Notes: a model not told the origin generated them from the sequence alone. A stretch of DNA of 64,000 bases from Tethya wilhelma (GCA_964030475.1 CAXIPT010000001.1:2889075-2953074); one strand, 5' to 3'. Positions 37,863-57,200 are shown, counted from the stretch's first letter. Program-made: numbers and translations.

Positions 37863-40426
37863 ATAATAATAATATTCAAACAACACAAAATTCCCAATAC
37901 CTTGATTGTTTAGGCTGAGAAAGAATTGCTGGGAATGGAAGTGACAAAGCCAAAAACACTGCCAGTGAATAGTTCATCATCGCTACAGCAACCAAAGCCA
38001 ACAGTAATAGAATCAACCCAATAGCTTTGCACATTCTCCATTCGCTGTCTCTCATCTTAGTCCTAGACATGGTTAGTCATAAGTATAAAGACACTACATG
38101 TACTAGTATTGTCTGGTGCAAAACTTACCGAATCAATAGAGGCACTACCATCGACAAAGTACATACAGAGAGTAGACTGTATATTAGACCATTTGCCTTG
38201 AGAGGAGTCTGAAGAATTGCAACCATTGAAGGTATAGCACAGAGACAGAGCCCACTTGTAAAAGAGATAAGTATACTTTTCATCACAGCTTTGAATGGAA
38301 ATGGAGTTGTCACCATCTGCAAAGTTCAAGTGAATGCAATGTGAAATGAGAGGCAGTGGAATTGACTTTGGAATCATTATTGTACTGACTTTCCCCCGAC
38401 CATCATCCTCCTGAGCTTGACCTGAAAGGGTAGGATCACGAGCCAGTAGCCACTGAGCTAAAGCTTGAGAAAACAGTTAAGGGATATATAATTGAATGTA
38501 CACACAAACAATACAATACAGTAAACAATTAACTAGCTAATGGTAGGATATTTCAAGGACAATGGGTGCAATGAGCAAGCCAAAGGGTGGCATATAAAGT
38601 CCGATGGAGATGAAATGTCGGATAGAAACAGTAAAATAGAAGAACTCAGCATGATGCAATGTTTCAAGAAGATTGTTGATGCTACGGAATGTTCCTTCAA
38701 GTGCTCTAAAGAAATAAATTAATGTTTTAGATTAACATTAAAATGCAACAAAAATATGCTTACCTTCCCAGATTGAGTAAATCATTTGATCCACCCTTGC
38801 CTGATGATCTAGGTACTGTTCTTATTGTCAAGGAGTCTATTCGGTGCTTGAGGAAGAGTGCATGATTGGTGAGAGGAAGACCCAATGCTTGACGGAAAGC
38901 AATGGCCAACATGGTTTGAAGTGAATTGTAGTGATTGGAAGGAGACTTGTTGATTTGGGGCTGTGTGTGAATGCAAGTTCACCATTCATGTAACAGAAAA
39001 TAATATGCTTGTGTTTATTATACCTGTATGTGGAATACAGGTTCAATTCTTTCAGACTGGCATAGATATACAACCACATTCACTAGATCCAAGTTGGGAA
39101 GAATTCCATTGACACCATCTATTAGAAGTAGTATGATTTGAATTTATTTGGAGAGAGTGTAAAGCAGTGGTTTACCTGTAATTATTTCAGCATACTGAAT
39201 AGTGGGGGAAGAAACTTCCAAATTTAATACTGCTTGAATGGCACCCGATCTTCCAGACAATGAAGAATGTGGTTGTTCTGCATGATAACACAGTTTATAA
39301 TGGAAAATTGCAACTCTCGCTCAGCACGAAGTAGTCGTGGCCGAGTGGTTAAGGCGATGGACTAGAAATCCATTGGGGTCTCCCCGCGTAGGTTCGAATC
39401 CTGCCGACTACGAATTTTTTTTTTTCTTTTCCAACAACCTTTTTTTCATGTTTTCCTACTTTTTTTCTTCCAAGGTTTAAAAAGCAAAATGAACTAACCT
39501 GGAGATTGCAAACCCATGTAGCTGTCAATCCAAGACTGCATTCCAATTTCACTGCCAGAAGTAACAAGGAAAACCAGATCTTTGGCCCAGTAATTCTTAG
39601 CTACAGCATAACCAGTTATATAAATATGATCCTTGTGAATTTGAAACATGACCATTAATATCTCACTTTTAAAATATTCTATTAGTGCTAACATCACTGA
39701 AATTCCATAATGACCCTTTTCGGAATCGTGTGAGGGGTAGGGAGCTGAGAGGACGATTGATTCGGTTCCAAGGGATCTACCAGCTCTCAATATACCATAA
39801 ACATTCCTTCCAGAAACAAAATTACTCTACAATGTCATATAAATACACACTTTTGATTCAAAGTTTTGCTTACTTTTATACATACCCTACCTCTGTATTA
39901 TAGCTGACTGGTTTTGTTTTAGTGAAATTTTGAGAATAAACTTCTAGTCCCAACTCCACAAATTGTGTTTCTATCCACTTCATAAAGGTTTCCCTGTTTT
40001 TGAACAAAGAATGGACAGAGAAACAAGAATTAGTTATAGTATGATAGTCAAGAAGTATTTCGTGTTTACAAGACCAGGAAGCATTAGGGTAATAAAATAA
40101 CATACTCATCATCTGAAAGATTATTCACTTCATTGGAAAACCTCAGGATAGATCCTCGATCAGAAAACTCCCTCCGCACAAGACCAGCCATAAGAGCATT
40201 TTCATCAAAGAAAGTTTTTTGACAAAATTCCTCACTAGGTAACATGCCCAGGTACACCAGGCCAACCACAAAGAGAAGAAACCTACAGAAGGCAGAAGAC
40301 ACAGCCAGCAATGAATAGGATGATGACAGGAGAAGCTTCTTCTTACCCTAACGGCCTTCTTCTTTTAATGATAAGTTTTGCAGCCTTCTTTGACTGCTGA
40401 GAGTCAATGTAAGATGCCAACCTCAT
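37526..40426 (-). CDS. GPAA1: GPI transamidase subunit GPAA1
   Basis: GPAA1 is a subunit of the ER GPI transamidase that attaches GPI anchors to proteins. The ATG at 40426 gives MRLASYIDSQQSKKAAKLII. A first membrane span (FLLFVVGLVYLGML) and the lumenal M28-peptidase-like domain follow: KWIETQFVELGLEVYSQNFT, LSAPYPSHDSEKGHYGISVM, NYWAKDLVFLVTSGSEIGMQ, SGRSGAIQAVLNLEVSS and GVNGILPNLDLVNVVVYI. The hydrophobic C-terminal exons include ICKAIG-like CKAIGLILLLLALVAVAMM. The last exon (37526-37841) reads HFLKLVVTALFAPPLCVLYF and lies in duplication copy B. A plus-strand tRNA-Ser gene sits in one intron. Only 74 bases separate its ATG from that of CYC1. Confidence 0.92.
39331..39412 (+). tRNA. tRNA-Ser (anticodon AGA)
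   Basis: 82 bases. Acceptor GTAGTCG pairs with CGACTAC, with discriminator G. The D-arm region is GGCCGAGTGGTTAAGGC (A box), the anticodon loop ACTAGAAAT, the long variable arm GGGGTCTCCCC-type and the T arm GGTTCGAATCC (B box). A T-run (39416 on) serves as pol III terminator. It lies antisense in a GPAA1 intron. Confidence 0.95.
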
Positions 40427-40466
40427 AGTTACAACCTTGTGAGGATAACCTCTATAATTTATGCGA

Positions 40467-40478
40467 TGCGCATGCTCA
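40467..40478. promoter_or_regulatory. NRF1-like motif between GPAA1 and CYC1
   Basis: TGCGCATGCTCA is close to the NRF1 consensus (TGCGCATGCGCA) and is 22 bases upstream of the CYC1 ATG. NRF1 controls respiratory genes in vertebrates. A single motif match is weak evidence. Confidence 0.35.
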
Positions 40479-40500
40479 GTAGGCGTCTAGAGATCTGATA

Positions 40501-42177
40501 ATGGCTTCAAGCTGGCAGAGGTTGGTTGGTGGCTTGAGAACTAGTTTTGAGAGATTTTCTCTATCTTACAGAACTCAAGTAAGTTTTTACTTTCATTAAA
40601 CATTCTATATTCAGACTGCTAGATTAGTTCTGAGGGCAAGCGTTCTCTTGTGGTAAACTATTCTTATTAAAGCGCACCACATACATCACTGAACTGCATA
40701 AGGACATAAAATGTACACTATGCTGTGTTTATTCCTCAAAGAAATCATAATCTTTATTACTTGTATCTGTTGATGATTTTTTGTCCAGGCTGGTAACTCG
40801 AAAGCTTTTCGATTGGTAAGATTTATGTCCACTTCAAGTCACATGAATTTAGGCTAAACTGTCAATTATATAGTCACCTCGATATTATGGCCTGGTTGCT
40901 GCTGGAGGTCTGGGAGCTGGTGTTATGTTGACAACTCTCTCGGCTGCTGATTTAGAGCTTCACCCACCTCACTATCCTTGGAGTCACAGAGGACCTTTCA
41001 GTGCACTTGACCATCAAAGGTAAACATTCCATTTATCCAGTGCCTTCATTCCTCGGTTTATCATATTTGTATTGTGCGCACTTCTCTTATGGTTTAGCAT
41101 CCGTCGTGGCTACCAAGTGTACAAGCAGGTGTGTGCTGCCTGTCATAGCATGAACCAGTTGGCCTTCAGAAACCTAGTGGGTGTGGCCTACACAGAGGAA
41201 GAAGCAAAGGCATTTGCGGAGGAGTATGAGTATCCAGCTGATCCTGATGAAGAAGGAAATCCAACCACTCGTCCAGGAAAACTGAGTGACAAATTCCCCG
41301 ATCCTTATCCAAATGACGAAGCTGCCATGTTTGCTAATAATGGTAAGCTTCTAAGCTACTACTATGGTAGTATTGTTGTATGAGTGTTCTTTCTGCATGT
41401 ACTTTAGGTGCCCTGCCCCCTGATCTTAGTCTAATTGCATTGGCTAGAGAAGGCGAAGAGGTAAATGATAGAAATTTTGTGGTATTTTAGTATTTATAGC
41501 TTTGTCTTCATTCTGTTTAGGATTACATTTTCTCGATTCTGACCGGCTATTGTGATCCACCAGCTGGTGTGACAGTCAGTGAAGAGATGGCTTACAATCC
41601 TTACTTTCCTGGTGGAGCTATTAGCATGCCTCAGCAGTTGTTCCCTGATTCTGTCGAGTATGATGATGGTGAGTTGACAACTTGTGCTGGCGGTTGTCTG
41701 TGTACAATTGTTTTGTCATTATGCTCTCACTATTGCCAAAATTGTACATTGTCACAATGTGTATTTTACATTCTGGGACTGTTTCAGTTGTTTATTGGTT
41801 CTCTTTATCATTTCCTTTTGTCTCGTAGGCACTCGTGCTTCTGTTAGTCAAATGGCTAAAGACGTGTGTGTATTCTTAAGATGGGCTTCTGGTGAGTTAT
41901 CCTTTCGCTATACCATAATTTGTTATTGTCACTTCAATAATGTATTTCAATCACGTACAGAGCCTGAACATGATGATCGAAAGAGAATGGGCATGAAGGT
42001 ATGTTGTGCTTCATTCATAGCTTTTCTGTATTGTTTTGACATTTCTGCTGTTATAATTTTGTTGTTCAGGCTCTCATGATCCTCTCAGTGTTGCTGTTTG
42101 TCTCGTACTACTGGAAGAGAAGCAAGTGGACTGTTCTTAAGTCAAGGAAAGTAGTCTACTACGACAAAGGCTTATAA
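40501..42177 (+). CDS. CYC1: Cytochrome c1, mitochondrial (complex III)
   Basis: Haem subunit of the cytochrome bc1 complex, which passes electrons from the Rieske protein to cytochrome c. The start [20 protein letters not shown] is a mitochondrial presequence. A Gly-rich hydrophobic sorting segment follows ([14 protein letters not shown]), then the conserved [19 protein letters not shown]. The haem-binding CAACH is in [18 protein letters not shown]. Then come [29 protein letters not shown] and [17 protein letters not shown]. The C-terminal anchor is [19 protein letters not shown], ending VVYYDKGL. All parts have family order and length. Confidence 0.97.
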
Positions 42178-42491
42178 CATAGTTAGGATCTGTATATACC
42201 TGTGACATTGGTGGATGTGATATCTCTATATGTACGTTTGATAGTGTTCTATGGTTTTAGTGGCATAAGTAAACATTTGCACTAGTTAACACTAGCTGTA
42301 TACATGTAAAAAAAAGTAATATCCTATTTATTATCTGCTTGCTGAAGTACACTGCACATGCGCATAACTTGCAAACCCACATCCTTTGCTAATAAGAGAG
42401 AGACCCACCTACGCACAGTCTTGGTCAGTGCAGTCAATCATCACGGTAAAGTTTCTTGTAGTCTCAGAAGTCCGAAAGAACAGGAGTGAAA
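42178..42491. other. Intergenic region between CYC1 and COTL1
   Basis: 314 bases between two tandem plus-strand genes, with an A-run near 42310 and no coding or RNA features that I can see. Probably CYC1 3'UTR plus COTL1 promoter. Confidence 0.4.
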
Positions 42492-43210
42492 ATGTCGATA
42501 TTCGCTGACGGTAAGGGTGACGATATCAGAGAATTGTACGAAGATGTACGAAGTGATGACACTGAGACAACATGGTGAGTTATATATATGGCTAGCTTGA
42601 AGAAATTTTGACTATGAAGTGTTCGCTTCTGACAACAGAAAACTTATGTGTGTTTTGGACATCTACTTTACTGATTTATATGACCACACTGTAGGGCTAC
42701 ATTTGTGTATGAAGGAAAGAAGGTTCAGGCTGGCTCAAGTGGGTCAGACTACTCAGAATTTTTGGATGGTCTAGGTGGTAAGTCTACTAGAAGTTGTGGA
42801 TAGGCCTGCACTGTCTATTGATTGCAAACTGTACCTTTTTGTAGATGATGAGAGGATCTATGCGTACTTAAGATTTGAGACAGGAGATGAGATGAGCCGT
42901 CGAGCAAAGTTTGCATTTGTTACTTGGATTGGACCTAGTGTATCGCCACTGAAGAAGGCCAAAGTCAGTACAGACAAGGCTTTTATTAAAGAGATTTGCA
43001 ATGTGAGTTAACAGATTGTGCGTGAAGAGAGTGCTATTTGAAAACTTAATGTTTCGTAAATTCTAATGGTTGAATACACACCATGACACATGCACACTCT
43101 AGCAATACGGCAAGGAAATACTGGCAGATGAAAAGGCAGACTTAAAGTATGAAAAAATCTTGAAAATTTTGGAATCAGCTAGTGGTGCTGCCTATGGCAC
43201 AGGAAAGTAA
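42492..43210 (+). CDS. COTL1: Coactosin-like protein
   Basis: A small F-actin-binding protein with a single ADF-homology domain. Exons give MSIFADGKGDDIRELYEDVR, then WATFVYEGKKVQAGSSGSDY, DDERIYAYLRFETGDEMSRR, AKFAFVTWIGPSVSPLKKAK and finally YGKEILADEKADLKYEKI. It ends AYGTGK before the TAA at 43208-43210. The RFETGDEMSRRAKF and TWIG motifs are diagnostic of coactosins. Length is about 143 residues, as expected. Confidence 0.95.
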
Positions 43211-43778
43211 CTGTACTGGGTCTATCTTTCAACTTGTTCTGCAGATTACTGGCCTAGATTACACTATTTTGTAGACATGCAGAGATAGATTCATGTTGAT
43301 GTAGTTTATTATTAGTATATTATAATTTAATGCATCTTTATTATTTTTGACAGTGTGACTTTAACACACAACGCAAAATATATTTCTGTGTGGCATTGAG
43401 CATCTTCATTCTTTAGTGATTTATTTTATTAGTGACTCAAAACTATGCTCAAAACGTTAACGATGTGTGCGGTTTGATTGGCTGAGCTATGAGGTTTCAC
43501 TCACCGCAATGACCTTATATGGTAAAAACCCCCAGATTTTATGAATATCGTTGGGTGTGGTTACAACCAGCCAGCGCATGAATTCTGTATATGGACACAC
43601 TGGTACTGTATCTCTGCATATTAGTGTACAATGATGATACAATGGGCAAATACAACAGTCTTTTTCAGTCTATGTTTGGCTTGGATTCTTTATCAGATTG
43701 TAAAGACTCTTCTATAGTAATACCCATTGCTCTGTGTAGTGTAGGCACTGAAATTATATCTTTTGGTTGAACCTGTCA

Positions 43779-43861
<83 letters not shown>

Positions 43862-43884
43862 TATACACAGAGTGGTGCATGTCA
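43211..43884. other. Convergent region COTL1 / BRD7-9
   Basis: 674 bases of AT-rich DNA ending in a compound (TG)n(AG)n microsatellite at about 43782-43859. A small final BRD exon could hide here if the Gln-Val-Lys-stop end is instead a splice donor. None was recognised. Confidence 0.45.
43782..43859. repeat. Compound (TG)n(AG)n microsatellite
   Basis: Short TG run followed by about 60 bases of AG repeat. Confidence 0.95.
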
Positions 43885-49735
<5,851 letters not shown>

Positions 49736-49831
49736 AATATTCTTGTTCTTCAAAAATTTTAATCAGAACTAGAACTAGGGGGTGTGGCAAATCATGTGTC
49801 TTTGTTTACCAAAGGGCGGTAAACTCAAAAG

Positions 49832-52344
49832 ATGTCATCCCTTCCTCCAGAAAAACTGGCAGAGCTGAGACAAGTAGTCCATTCTCATGTGTCTCAAACT
49901 GGAGTGCAAGATGAGATCAAAGGATGTCTCTCCGAAATACTAGCACAAGAAGGAGGCCGGTAATTGAGTTGATGAAGCTCATACTTGCTTCTTTTTTCAA
50001 TTGTTCTCTGCCTCACTACAACTTGAAATGTGTCCATTTGTCCACTGCAGGAGCTTGAGAGAAGAAGAGTTGCTACAAGCTCTCCAAGAGAGGGGTCTTA
50101 TTGATAAAGTTATGCACTCCCTCAATTTGAGTGGCGTGGAACTGAGTGAAGAGAAGAGAAAGGAGAATTGTGATAAACCAGTCACCAATGATGAATTCAG
50201 AGGAACAGATCACTTCCAGTTAACCAGGCACACCTCACGTAATTCTATGCAAAATAACGTAACCATTCTGTGGTAGAAAAACTATCACAAAAATGTTTTT
50301 GTTTGTAATTTTCACAGCATCACCACAAAAGATAGAAAGCCACTTGCAGAAACGATGTCTCTTTCTTCAAGTCACAGGAGGCAGAGCATTTTTAGACCAT
50401 CTGACCGAATCAGACACTGTCCAACATCATTGCCATTCTACATTCACTCTTCATGTCTACTTCAGAGGACAGAGATTCCACTCCAAGCCCATACCATGTG
50501 CATGTGAGCCAGTGTTCAGGGAGGGATTCCTACTGGAGCTGGCAAAGCGAGCCAACAGTGTGCTATCATACACTGATGCTCTTAGCATGTCCGATCAGAT
50601 ACACATCGTGCTGACGAGGACAAACAGCAGATCGGAGACTGAATTGGTGGGTACAAGTCACCTTCAATGGCGCTCCATTCTGTGCGAGACTACAGGCAAA
50701 GTCTTGCTGAGTGTTGAACTCAATGGGATGGGCACTGAAGCCAAAATACCAGCAGGAATTCTCGATTTTCAGCTAGAGATAGTGCCAAAATCGAGTGAGC
50801 CGATTAATCTAGATATCCTTACAGCTCAGTTGTCTCTTGAGAAGCAAAGAAGTGCTGAGAAAGAAAGAATGTTTCTAGTCTATGCAAAGCAATGGTGGAA
50901 GGAGTATCTTCAGATCCGATCCACACACTCTCAGCGTCTGGTGAAGATCTTTGCCCCGGATGAAGTGGGAGTCAATCATCCTGTGTGCGCCTATGTGTGC
51001 CCATTGAGGGCTGGGAGACTACTGGACAGTCCAAGACATGCGGCGCGCTTTGTCAGCTTGATTCCTTTTGAGAAAGCCAGTTCCATTGGCAGCCTGAGTA
51101 CCAGCAGTGAGATGTGGTGCAGACTGCACAGTATGCTTGCACAGAAGAAAGGCGTAAGTATACATATTTCTAGTTACATGTAAGTACATAATATAACCTT
51201 TCTATCGTTCTATCAGGACACTGAATCTCATGCTGTGCTCCTGTGTAGTCTTCTACTAGGATATGGCTTGGATGCATATGTTTGTATTGGAACTAAATCT
51301 AAAGGCCAGGGCCATGCTTGGGTGATGACCGTTGGTATAGAAGACACTGTGACATTCTGGGAAAGTATTACTGGACAGAGGCAAGTAGTGAGATTATTTT
51401 GAAACATCAGCTCTTATTCATGTGTCGCTGTTGGAATCACTGTAGGTATGTTCACTCAACGTTCGACCCAAACACTCAGGCCGGTCAGCCACCCCCTGTA
51501 CCTAGCCATCCTTATCGAACCATCGGCTGTGTCTTCAATCACAAGACCTTTTATGCCAACACTCAACCTACTGATGCAGTTGCCACTTGTAGATTTGAGC
51601 TACACAATGGGACACTGTGGAAGGCAATGAGTCCTGATGCCATCCAGTAATACAATAATTAAGGTTACAGTCAACAATGTGGTTTATTTTATTAAGGACA
51701 TCATTCACAACAGATCGGTGGTGAGTATCGGGAGACAAGGGATGTTTCCTCCATTGCTGCCCAGCAGAGTTGACTCCGTACTGGCTAGCAACGAACTAGA
51801 GCTACAGCTCAGAGAGCTAACAGTTCAACACAGAGAAGTAAGATGTGTTTTAATGAGTCCATTGTTCTATTTGATGCTAACTTTTCTTCTAATCTTGGCC
51901 AGGATCTTGGTCTGAACACAGTGTGGGATGATGAGCTGTGCTACCTGCTCAACCCAGCCCTCGTGGCCTACGAGACTGAGCGTTGTCTGGGAGTGAGTGG
52001 AGTGGGCAATGAAGAGTTTCAGGAGGCTGTTCGTAATGCCGTCCCAGATGGCCACACCTTCAAGGGATTCCCTATACAGCTCCAGCACAGACAACCGAGA
52101 AAAGCCTTCAATACTTGCTTACAGTGAGTTTCATTGCATGCATTCAACTGCCTATGTTGCACACATACCATTGACTAGTATCCTCTGATCGTGACTACCT
52201 AGGTCTCCGGTATGCAGTGAGATAGTGGGATGTAGGAGTGGTGACCATGTGAGGTTGGCAGTGAGAGTGAAAGTGTTCACCTACCCAGAAGATGTGTGTG
52301 CTGTTTGGGTTATGTTTGCAGTGAAATATCGATCAATATTGTAG
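49832..52344 (+). CDS. CEP76: Centrosomal protein of 76 kDa
   Basis: CEP76 is a centriolar protein that restrains centriole re-duplication. The start MSSLPPEKLAELRQVVHSHV matches the family start. The long exon (50320-51150) includes LQVTGGRAFLDHLTESD, the C2-like region FRGQRFHSKPIPCACEPVF and KERMFLVYAKQWWKEYLQIR. The transglutaminase-like region spans LLCSLLLGYGLDAYVCIGTK, GHAWVMTVG and FWESITGQR. Later come PYRTIGCVFNHKTFYANTQP, DLGLNTVWDDELCYLLNPAL, RNAVPDGHTFKGFPIQ and the end VWVMFAVKYRSIL. Compared with the usual catalytic triad of transglutaminases, the region appears degenerate, as known for CEP76. Confidence 0.96.
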
Positions 52345-52577
52345 CTATGAAAACACCAGTTACTACCTAAACATAGCATTTCCACTGGTTAGTATTCAAC
52401 TTTTTTTTTATGTTACTTGTATGTTCATGTCAAAATTAATACATGATTTAGTGTACTCATATACATGTATAATGTATAACTGGTAAATGAATTTTAACCA
52501 CAAAATTAATATTAACATTAAAGATGAGCAATAAAATGTACACATACACAGTACTGGGGGTAAAGTGCATACACAAT

Positions 52578-53697
52578 TCAGTTTGGTTGTCGGAGTGCAG
52601 CTAATCTGTAGAGACAAATACACAACTCCATAGTGATTGATACAAGTCAATATTTAGTGTGAGTGAATGTAGTTACCTGCTTGAGAGGTGATCTTCCTCT
52701 GCAGTGGTGAGTGTATGTATTCCAGCAGTGCTTTCTTGAGGCACTTGTTGTGAGACGGGATGCTCTGCTAGCTGCTTTATTACATCAAGTCCATTCTCAT
52801 CTGCTACCTATACAGTACATAAACAAGAACCACCTCATATATCCATCATTGAAGTACCCCTCTTAATGTAGAGCAACTTAATATCTTGGACTACAACAGG
52901 CTACTGTGACAAACTCACTTGTTTCATTAGTGAGTCAACTTGATTCTGAGGTGTATTGAGAGTTGTGGCTGTGCTCATAGCAGAGTCCATCACTTGAGTG
53001 TGAGTGTCAAGATCTTCAAATAGGCCTTCAAACTTTGCCATTGTACTAGAAATCTGTTCAGAGAGTACAGTTGGTGCAATTATGTCAGGTACAGTCAATG
53101 CATAGCTTTTGAAAACAAGAATCGTAGTACCTACCTTTTCCAAATCCATTGATTGCACCACTTTGTCCAATCCCTTTACAACTCCACCCATTTGCTTTGT
53201 AAGCTGCAAAAAGGAATACACATCAATACAGCCGCTTCTAGTTCAAGGAAGGATCACATGTAACCTAAAGTTACATTCGTCTGTCACTTGTTCAAATCAA
53301 GTGAACCTATTTGGGGCTCAGGACTCAGTTAGGTACTCTTGCTCATTGTGTACATACCTGCTTTGTCATCATGGCAGTTTGCACTCTGTTTGCCACAGCA
53401 TCCACTCTGGCAGCCATGCGGAGATAGTTGAGTCCTTCATTCTTCTTACGAATGGCATTTTCAGCATATATTCTGGCACCCTCCACATTCCCCTGTTCCA
53501 GAGCCTTTTTCACTTTAGCTTTCTGAGCTTTCTCGTCTTTTTCACATTTCTTGGCTGTCCTCTCCATCTGTTTAGTGGTAAACTGTACAGAAAGTTACTT
53601 AGATCAATTTATGTCATGATGACCAGAATTTTTAGGGAGAGTAACTTACTTTTAGAGTGAAGAGTGTGTCTTCCAATTTCGGTGCTGATCTAAACAT
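52578..53697 (-). CDS. CHMP1: Charged multivesicular body protein 1 (ESCRT-III)
   Basis: An ESCRT-III subunit that polymerises on membranes for budding, abscission and endosomal sorting. It starts [20 protein letters not shown], followed by the basic helices [20 protein letters not shown] and [20 protein letters not shown], then [20 protein letters not shown] and [20 protein letters not shown]. The last exon joins to give [13 protein letters not shown], a MIM1 motif for VPS4 binding. It is about 200 residues. CHMP1A versus CHMP1B is not decided. The ATG is at 53697 and the stop at 52578-52580. Confidence 0.96.
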
Positions 53698-54251
53698 CTT
53701 GGAGGGTTCGCTTTAGGTATGATAAAACTAGAAAGAAGATGGGAGACGTCCTCTAGCTCAGTAGCTCGTAGGAAGGTAAAGGTGTACGTGTTTTGATAGT
53801 TTGTAGTTTGACAATGATGTCATTGATCATGTGTAAGGTCACATGGACAATATCGGAACCATGACGCTTGCTAGTTTCTACGCATGCGCAGGCCGATCTG
53901 GAGTTCTCTGGCTGTCTACATTATTATGAAGTCTTCACTGATTGTAGTCTTATAGATCTCTTTCTTTTAGTATATAAGTAATCAGCACGTGCAATTAAGT
54001 TAAAATGTGATCGAAGGTTGTTGAGCAAGGTGATAGACAATGTTCTCCAAAGGATTTTTGTTTGCAACAATAATTGTTTTCATTAAACAGTGATATAGAA
54101 TCAAAAAAATAACAACACTACAGTCTAACTAATGACAGTGTCAATAGTATTAGTTCAGACAATAATAATAATAAGCAAGAAAATAATATTATACTAGAGT
54201 TCTAGTTTAGATACATAGAAATGATCACCATTAATTTTGTCTTGAGAAAGA
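53698..54251. other. CHMP1 upstream region with NRF1-like motif
   Basis: 554 bases between the CHMP1 start and the stop of the next minus-strand gene. It contains CGCATGCGCA at 53881-53890, a full NRF1-type palindrome 184 bases upstream of the ATG, and AT-rich sequence beyond. No gene seen. Confidence 0.45.
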
Positions 54252-57200
54252 CTATCCTTTAAATGGACAGGGTGGACTATAACATTTGAAGTTTTCTTCA
54301 ATCTTATCCTTTGGAGATGGCTGAAATAAATTTTAAACAATTATTTTATCTTTCAGCAAAAAAAAAAAACCTAACTTTTCTTTATCATTTCTACTTACAC
54401 GTCCATTCTCTGAGATGTGAGCTCTCCTTACACAGTTTGCCCAGCGTCTGTAACATGTTGTATCAGAGGTGTAATCTTGAACATCTGTACACTCATCACA
54501 GTTGCCTGGGGCTGGAAATATGAACTCCTCAGAAAAGTAGCAAGCATGACAATAAGTCAGCTGACAGGGACCAGTGCAGCCAGGGATCTCACGAGGTCCA
54601 GGGCTATAAAAAGTAACAGAATAAAAGATTATTTAAACTATGGAATTGAAAGTGTAGACTTGTTATAAGTAAGAGTTTAGGTCTAAATTAGTTTGCAGAC
54701 AAAACAAAATTTGCACACAGACAATAAGACCTATTGTATCGTTGTACTCACTTAGAACACAGAGCTCTTCTGTTTCCACGCGCTTCACAGAATTCCTTTG
54801 AGCAAGTTGGAGGACAAGTCTTAGCTGCTGAGACTTCAGCACGATCAATGCACACTCTATTAAATGGGCAGGGAAAGTCAACTGCACAGGGCGTTAACGG
54901 TGGAAGTAGTCGGCACTCTTGGTCAGGGCGACATCCACCATTGTTGAGATCACAATCAGGATTACAGAATGCTTGTGGTCCACCAGAGAACAAAGGAAAC
55001 AGTGGCGTAAATATCTCACACCGAAAGCCCTCTTCACATTCCTTGGTGGCACATAAATCTTCTGTACGATCAATGCACAGTCTAGCAAATGGGCAGGGAA
55101 AGCCAACTGCACACAGTCTTGGGAGTAGCTGGCACTCTTGGTCAGGACGACATCCACCATTGTTGAGATTACAGTCAGGATTACAGAATGCTTGTGGTCC
55201 ACCAGAGAACTCAGGGAATTGTGGTGTAAATATCTGACATCGAAAACCATCTTCACATTCCTTGGTGGCACATAAATCATCTTCTGTTAAGATAATGATA
55301 ATAAAGGAATGTCAAAGTTGCTTCAGAAAATAATAATTGATTGTACTCTGTACATACCAATTGGAATGCATTGAGGTCTGAGAGCACAGGGTGGGTTTAG
55401 ACAGATCAGTGGTTCTAGAGAACACTTTTGACCAGAGGGGCACTCAGGGTCACACTGTGGCTCACAGACAGGCTCTCCAGTGGATTGATCAATTCTGCAA
55501 AATGTTCCTGGTGCACAAAGTACTAGTGCACAAGCATTTGGCTCATCTGAATCCGTCACACCTGCAAAAAAATCAAATACATTTTTGCCATCCTACAAAA
55601 TTGCGTTGTTGAAAGCAAACTCACCACATGCTCTTTCACATACTTCTAGAGTTTTGTAGTTGTTATCATTTCCTTCACAACCGCCATAGATAAACTCTTC
55701 ACATTGACCTGAAGTTGCATTGTGGAAAAATCTAGGAATTTCTGCTTCACAAGGTCCAGTCTCAGGTGGAAGAGCACACACTTCTTCTTGAGTCAGGCAT
55801 CGTACATTCTCAGGGCAAGGTGGAACCAGGCATGGAAACACAGTGACCTCACAGAAAGTGCCATCAGGACAACTATCACAAGGATCAGGGTCTCTGCATT
55901 GAACCCCTTGTGGACAAGGTGCTCGGACACAGAGCACAAGTTCCAGTTCACAAATCTGATCTTCACGACATCCTCCGTTATCAATCTTACAGGATGGTTC
56001 ACAGAAAGCCTCTCCAGTTGGCTCAAATATCTTACAAACTGAGCCACGTTCACATATTTTTGAAGCACATGGATCAACACCTAAATTTAAACCATTATAA
56101 TATTGATACAAGTGATATGCCATCAGGAAAATTGGCATATTAATTTCACATTTATTTACTCGAATTATGACGTAAAAATTAATTAGTCCAAATTTTACTT
56201 ACCACAGGTCGTTTCACATTCTTGTTTTGTTTCAAAGTTGTTCTGATTTCCTCCACAGCCACCATAGATAAATTCCTCACATTGGCCTGTTTTCTTATTG
56301 TGAAAATATCTTGGGAAAAACCCTCTACACAGTCCAGTCTCAGATGGCAGTGAGCAGACTTGTTCTTGAGTCAGGCATCGTACATTCTCAGGACAAGGTG
56401 GAATCAGGCAAAAGATAACAGGGGAGACATCACAGAAAGTGCCTTTGGGACAGCGATCACAAGGATCAGGGTCTCTGCATTGAACCCTTCGGGGACAAGG
56501 TGCTCGGAAACAAAACACAAGTTCCAGTTCACAAATCTGATCTTCACGACATCCTCCATTATCAATCTTACAGGATGGCTCACAGAAAGCCTCTCCAGTT
56601 GGCTCAAATATCGTACAAACTGAGCCACGTTCGCATATTTTTGAAGCACATGGATCAACATCTAAATTGGAATGATATAATATTGGTACAAGTGATATGT
56701 CATCAGAAAAATTGGCATGCAAATTTCACATTTCCTTGCTTGAACTAAATTTAATTATATAAATGACAGTCCAAATTTAGCTTACCACAGGCCCTTTCAC
56801 ATTCTTCCTTTGTTTCAAAGTTGTTCTGATTTCCTCCACAGCCACCATAGATAAATTCCTCACATTGGCCTGTTTTCTTATTGTGAAAATATCTTGGGAT
56901 AAACCCTCTACACGGTCCATTCTCAGACGGCAGTGAGCAGACTTGTTCTTGAGTCAGGCACCGTACATTCTCAGGACAAGGTGGAATCAGGCATGGAATA
57001 ACAGAGACATCACAGAAAGTGCCTTTGGGACAGCGATCACAAGGATCAGGAAGTGGCTCACAAAAAGGCTCTCCAGTTTCAAGATCAACTTTACAAACAG
57101 CATTTGGCTCACAGTCTATCACAGCACAGGGATCTGAAATGCACAACATACGGTACGTAAAAAAATTGTAATTATCACCAAATTAATATTATACTTACTT

